Shown one piece after another: positions 6,495 through 8,639 of a stretch of 8,639 nucleotides of DNA. Each line of letters begins with the position of its first letter. Positions within the stretch are counted from its first letter, which is position 1. The position numbers and the translations under genes are program-made. The stretch comes from Burkholderiales bacterium (lineage in GTDB: Bacteria; Pseudomonadota; Gammaproteobacteria; Burkholderiales; Burkholderiaceae_C), in contig JANXMO010000420.1 in NCBI GenBank assembly GCA_025354615.1, forward strand, positions 1 through 8,639, written 5' to 3'. The notes under the pieces were generated by a model. It did no database searches, was not told the origin of the DNA, and was given only the letters and a program-made list of their open reading frames with translations.

Positions 6495-6926
6495 GTGAAA
6501 AACGGCATGATTGAAAGCATGTCAGATGCTTCTTCATCAAAAATCAAGACAACGTTTGATATTCCGCCGTGGGTGATCGTTTCCTGGCCCACTGTATTGT
6601 GGCGTATAGATGCAACAAAGCGTTTGCAATTGATGCACCTTGGAACGCGAATTGTTTCTTCAAAGGGGCCCGGGCACCATGTGACAGGACAAACGCTGTG
6701 GGGCAATGAAATGGATCATGAAAATACAGCTGGTTTGGCTTGGGATTGGATAGAAGTTAGACACAACGTGATTGCCTTGGCCGACCCCATGGGGTTGGTC
6801 ACCAACTTGACCTTGTTAAACCCGCAGGGTGCCCTTGTACCTACCCTGCAAGCAGCCATTCACTTGAATGAGCTGGTTCATACGCTGCCATGGCAGGCGG
6901 CGGTTCAAAAGGCGCTTCAAAATTGA
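6495..6926 (+). CDS. RsaM-like / DUF4902-type quorum-sensing modulator
   Basis: A 143-aa soluble protein from GTG 6495; ATGs at 6507 and 6519 are equally possible because no start has a strong ribosome-binding site. The pattern resembles the RsaM/DUF4902 family by eye: TGQTLWG (residues 64-70, cf. GYTEW), AGLAWDW (79-85, cf. SIGWDW), TNLTLLNPQG (103-112, cf. a SNxMLVDxxG block), and a C-terminal LPWQAAVQKAL (131-141). RsaM proteins are known in Burkholderia and Pseudomonas as repressors or modulators of acyl-homoserine-lactone systems and are usually encoded beside luxR/luxI. Here the gene is divergent from the luxR-type gene, which supports the assignment. No signal peptide or membrane segment is seen. 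I am fairly confident it is a real gene, and moderately confident of the family. Confidence 0.68.
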   Translation: MKNGMIESMSDASSSKIKTTFDIPPWVIVSWPTVLWRIDATKRLQLMHLGTRIVSSKGPGHHVTGQTLWGNEMDHENTAGLAWDWIEVRHNVIALADPMGLVTNLTLLNPQGALVPTLQAAIHLNELVHTLPWQAAVQKALQN

Positions 6927-6948
6927 AACAGACATTTATTTGGTTTTT

Positions 6949-6977
6949 GAAAACCTTTGGATAAGCAAAAGGTTTTC
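6949..6977. terminator. AT-rich hairpin between convergent rsaM-like and GNAT genes
   Basis: GAAAACCTTT (6949-6958) and AAAGGTTTTC (6968-6977) form a perfect ten-pair stem with a nine-base loop, between two convergent genes. Its right arm reaches into the stop codon of the GNAT gene (6979-6977). The position suggests transcription termination for both genes, but neither side has a clean T run after the stem and the stem is AT-rich, so it may be only a weak terminator. Confidence 0.45.
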
Positions 6978-7438
6978 TAAAAACTCAACAACATATCAAT
7001 ATGTGGCAAACCGTCTTCTAAATAATTTTGGCCGATTGTTTTAAAGCCTTCGCTTTGGTAAAAACCGACGAGCCGGCTTTGCGCCGCGATGCGTAGGTTG
7101 TGCTTTGGCCATTTGGCGCTTGCATGCGCCATGGCATGCCGTAGAACTGCGCGGCCAAGGCCCTGTCCGCGCAGTACGGGAATTGTTAGAACGCGGCCAA
7201 TCGAGAGCGTGGTTTCAATCGATGTCGGCTTGACAACACGGGCATAAGCAACTGGTTCGCGTTGAAAGTGGCACCACGCGGCCAAGTGATCAGCGTTTTC
7301 ATCCTGCCCGTCAATGTCCAAATAAATGCACTTTTGCTCAACACAAAAAACCTGTTGACGCACTTTGTAAATGTCATGCAGTTCTTCTTTTGACAAGGTA
7401 CCGAACGCACTAACTGTCCAACGAATGTCTTTCAACAT
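6977..7438 (-). CDS. elaA: ElaA-type GNAT family N-acetyltransferase
   Basis: A 153-aa single-domain GNAT. It shows the ElaA-type pattern VRQQVFCVEQKCIYLDIDGQD (residues 26-46 in two adjoining parts), AYARVV (64-69), the acetyl-CoA pyrophosphate loop RGQGLG (90-95), IAAQSRLVGFYQSEGF (117-132), and the family C-terminal EDGLPHIDM (141-149). ElaA-type proteins transfer acetyl from acetyl-CoA; the physiological acceptor is unknown to me. The start ATG at 7438 gives full homology, but upstream there is a run of T (8 A on plus, 7441-7448) rather than a ribosome-binding site. It is not a LuxI-type synthase, although LuxI shares the fold. It is convergent with the RsaM-like gene and divergent from the second LuxR-HTH gene. 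Confidence 0.88.
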   Translation of the reverse strand: MLKDIRWTVSAFGTLSKEELHDIYKVRQQVFCVEQKCIYLDIDGQDENADHLAAWCHFQREPVAYARVVKPTSIETTLSIGRVLTIPVLRGQGLGRAVLRHAMAHASAKWPKHNLRIAAQSRLVGFYQSEGFKTIGQNYLEDGLPHIDMLLSF

Positions 7439-7515
7439 ATAAAAAAAAGTTCATTGCCTACCTTACTTTTACATATACCCGTAGCGTGCGTGTGGAAGGT
7501 AAATAAGTCACAAAA

Positions 7516-7542
7516 GCCTTGGACGTATTCACCGGACAAGGC
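7516..7542. repeat. Inverted repeat in the GNAT / LuxR-HTH divergent intergenic region
   Basis: GCCTTG (7516-7521) and CAAGGC (7537-7542) form a six-base inverted repeat with a 15-base gap, in the 164-bp space between the two divergent genes. It might be a regulator half-site pair or a leader hairpin. I see no convincing -35/-10 pair in this space. Confidence 0.25.
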
Positions 7543-7602
7543 GGGGGCAACTGATTAGCCTCTATTCCTGCCTTATCCAGTAAGCCGTTTTAGGAGACCA
7601 CT

Positions 7603-8331
7603 ATGAACCTGCTCACGACCAACATGCCTTTATTCAAAACGGCGTCATCCCATTCCCAGCCAATAGCGGCCAAGCCGCTGCATCATGCAATGCCTTTATA
7701 TGAGCGTAAATGCCCGCTGACGTCAGCGGTGCTGTTGCAAATGTTTGATGAAATCGATTATGGCGTTGCACTGGTTACGGTTTCAGGCGCTCTGCGTTAT
7801 GCCAATCAACTAGCCCTGCAGGCGCTTCGTCAAGGCGGTGCGCTGCAGTTGTGCCATGATATTTTGAGCGCATCGCAAGGCAGTGAGCAGGCTCAACTGC
7901 GCAGCGCACTTGCAGATGCCGCACGCGGCTTGCGACGCTTGTTGCATTTGGGTGAGGGCAGCTTGTTGGTTTCAATTGCTGTGCTCCCGTTGACTCCTGA
8001 CAATGTCGTTGAAGAAGACCTTGTCAACGCAGCACCGCCTCTTGCAATGTTGGTTTTTGGCCGTCGACAAGCCAGTGAAACATTGACGATCGACATGTTT
8101 GCGCGAACTCAAAAACTGACACCCGCAGAAACAGCGGTGTTGCGAGCGTTGTGCGCAGGGCAGCGGCCCAAGGAAATTGCCAATGATGCAGGCGTGGCTG
8201 TCAGCACCGTGCGCACCCAAATCAACAATATCCGGTTCAAAACACAGACGAGCAGTATTCGTGAACTGGTTGAGCGGGTGGCAACACTGCCACCCATCAC
8301 GCACGCGATGAAAACAGCGGTGCGCCATTGA
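7603..8331 (+). CDS. LuxR-type helix-turn-helix regulator with PAS-like N-terminal part
   Basis: A 242-aa protein with strong AGGAG (7592-7596) six bases before the ATG. The C-terminal GerE/LuxR helix-turn-helix runs about residues 170-229: KLTPAETAVLRALCAGQRP, KEIANDAGVAVSTVRTQI, then a short recognition tail. It lacks an N-terminal receiver Asp pattern, so it is not a typical NarL-type response regulator, and it lacks the autoinducer-domain motifs of the other LuxR-type gene. Residues 44-75 (LLQMFDEIDYGVALVTVSG then LRYAN) look like the start of a PAS-type sensor fold, common in Burkholderiales LuxR-HTH proteins. The first ~40 residues look disordered. The ligand and targets are unknown. 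It is divergent from the GNAT gene and followed by a Crp/Fnr-type gene in the same direction. A real gene with high confidence; specific role unassigned. Confidence 0.86.
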   Translation: MNLLTTNMPLFKTASSHSQPIAAKPLHHAMPLYERKCPLTSAVLLQMFDEIDYGVALVTVSGALRYANQLALQALRQGGALQLCHDILSASQGSEQAQLRSALADAARGLRRLLHLGEGSLLVSIAVLPLTPDNVVEEDLVNAAPPLAMLVFGRRQASETLTIDMFARTQKLTPAETAVLRALCAGQRPKEIANDAGVAVSTVRTQINNIRFKTQTSSIRELVERVATLPPITHAMKTAVRH

Positions 8332-8339
8332 GCGCCACG

Positions 8340-8377
8340 CGCAGCAACGGCTAGCGCCGCAAGGGGTTATTGCTGCG
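8340..8377. terminator. Possible hairpin after the second LuxR-HTH gene
   Basis: CGCAGCAA (8340-8347) and TTGCTGCG (8370-8377) are a perfect eight-base inverted repeat starting nine bases after the stop. The loop holds a smaller CGGC/GCCG hairpin (8348-8359). There is no following T run, so it is either a rho-type or attenuator structure, or an extragenic palindrome. The terminator call is tentative. Confidence 0.3.
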
Positions 8378-8467
8378 GCACCGGTTTGGCTACACCGTTA
8401 AAGTACAAAAGAGTGGTCTGCGGCTGGGCACTGTTGCCGGGGGGCCGCTACCAGCGCCTTCCCGTCT

Positions 8468-8639
8468 ATGGTGATGACACCTTCTGCAGCGGTCGTGAAT
8501 CCGTTCGGTAAATTGAACGATTCCATGCGCGCTTTGGCGCAATGCGGGGAAGTGCGGCGCTACCGCCCTGGCGTACTGTTGATTCAGGAAGACGACCGAG
8601 GCGACACGCTCTACATCGTCATTTCAGGCGCTGTCAAAG
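8468..8639 (+). CDS. Crp/Fnr-type cyclic-nucleotide-binding domain regulator, N-terminal part
   Basis: Partial gene running off the right edge; 57 codons are visible from ATG 8468 (ATG 8474 is an alternative, and neither has a clear ribosome-binding site). The visible part is the beginning of the cNMP-binding beta-roll of the Crp/Fnr family: YRPGVLLIQEDDRGDTLYIV and then ISGAVK (residues 32-57), matching the GxxL...GD..Y.I..G pattern with Gly35, Gly45-Asp46, Tyr49 and Gly54. No Fnr-type N-terminal Cys cluster is seen: only Cys26 is present. The frame upstream is closed by TAA at 8399-8401, which limits the start. The DNA-binding half lies outside the window, so the subfamily cannot be told. 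Confidence 0.8.
   Translation, partial: MVMTPSAAVVNPFGKLNDSMRALAQCGEVRRYRPGVLLIQEDDRGDTLYIVISGAVK

Noticed and set aside
6404..6706. 100-aa minus-strand open frame
   Set aside because: It overlaps the RsaM-like gene and the intergenic palindrome, and shows no family features.
6977..7438. GNAT gene as a LuxI-type autoinducer synthase
   Set aside because: The EQKCIYLDIDGQD, RGQGLG and EDGLPHIDM motifs are ElaA-type GNAT. LuxI hallmark residues are not present.

Overview
The window looks like an origin-proximal piece of a betaproteobacterial (Burkholderiales-type) chromosome of moderate GC. A foreign-looking, GC-rich phage fragment sits at its left edge. The organism call rests on the mnmG-rsmG-parA gene order, the type-2 ArgC, and the LuxR-type and RsaM/DUF4902-like proteins, all familiar in that order. 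I cannot name a genus; this is recognition by eye, not a database result.

Layout. (1) 1-~352: a phage HK97-gp10-like morphogenesis gene, about two thirds G+C by hand count of the first 180 bases. It breaks into (2) the remains of an RBBP9/YdeN-type alpha/beta hydrolase on the minus strand (~353-649), so both genes lose their 3' ends at the same point. (3) argC on the plus strand (704-1648). (4) A minus-strand housekeeping block mnmG-rsmG-parA (5178 down to 1683). parB is not next to parA, but two perfect 16-bp parS palindromes lie inside the mnmG coding sequence. (5) From 5286 to 6926, an accessory-looking signalling cluster. It holds a strong hairpin terminator, a 58-aa peptide precursor with a textbook double-glycine leader, a lux-box-like dyad upstream of it, a LuxR-type regulator broken by one in-frame TAG, and a divergent RsaM-like (DUF4902-type) gene. 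(6) An ElaA-type GNAT acetyltransferase (minus), a second LuxR-HTH regulator (plus), and the start of a Crp/Fnr-type regulator running off the right edge.

How the parts may work together. The housekeeping block modifies tRNA (MnmG) and 16S rRNA (RsmG) and segregates the chromosome (ParA with the parS sites; ParB must be encoded elsewhere or beyond the junction). The signalling block is the most interesting part. A LuxR-type receptor and an RsaM-like quorum-sensing modulator occur without a luxI, immediately beside a GG-leader peptide whose predicted product is a linear, cationic 13-mer. I infer a possible peptide-output quorum circuit. The receptor carries an amber codon where the family has a conserved Trp, so the circuit may be decaying, alternatively expressed, or misread by a sequencing error.
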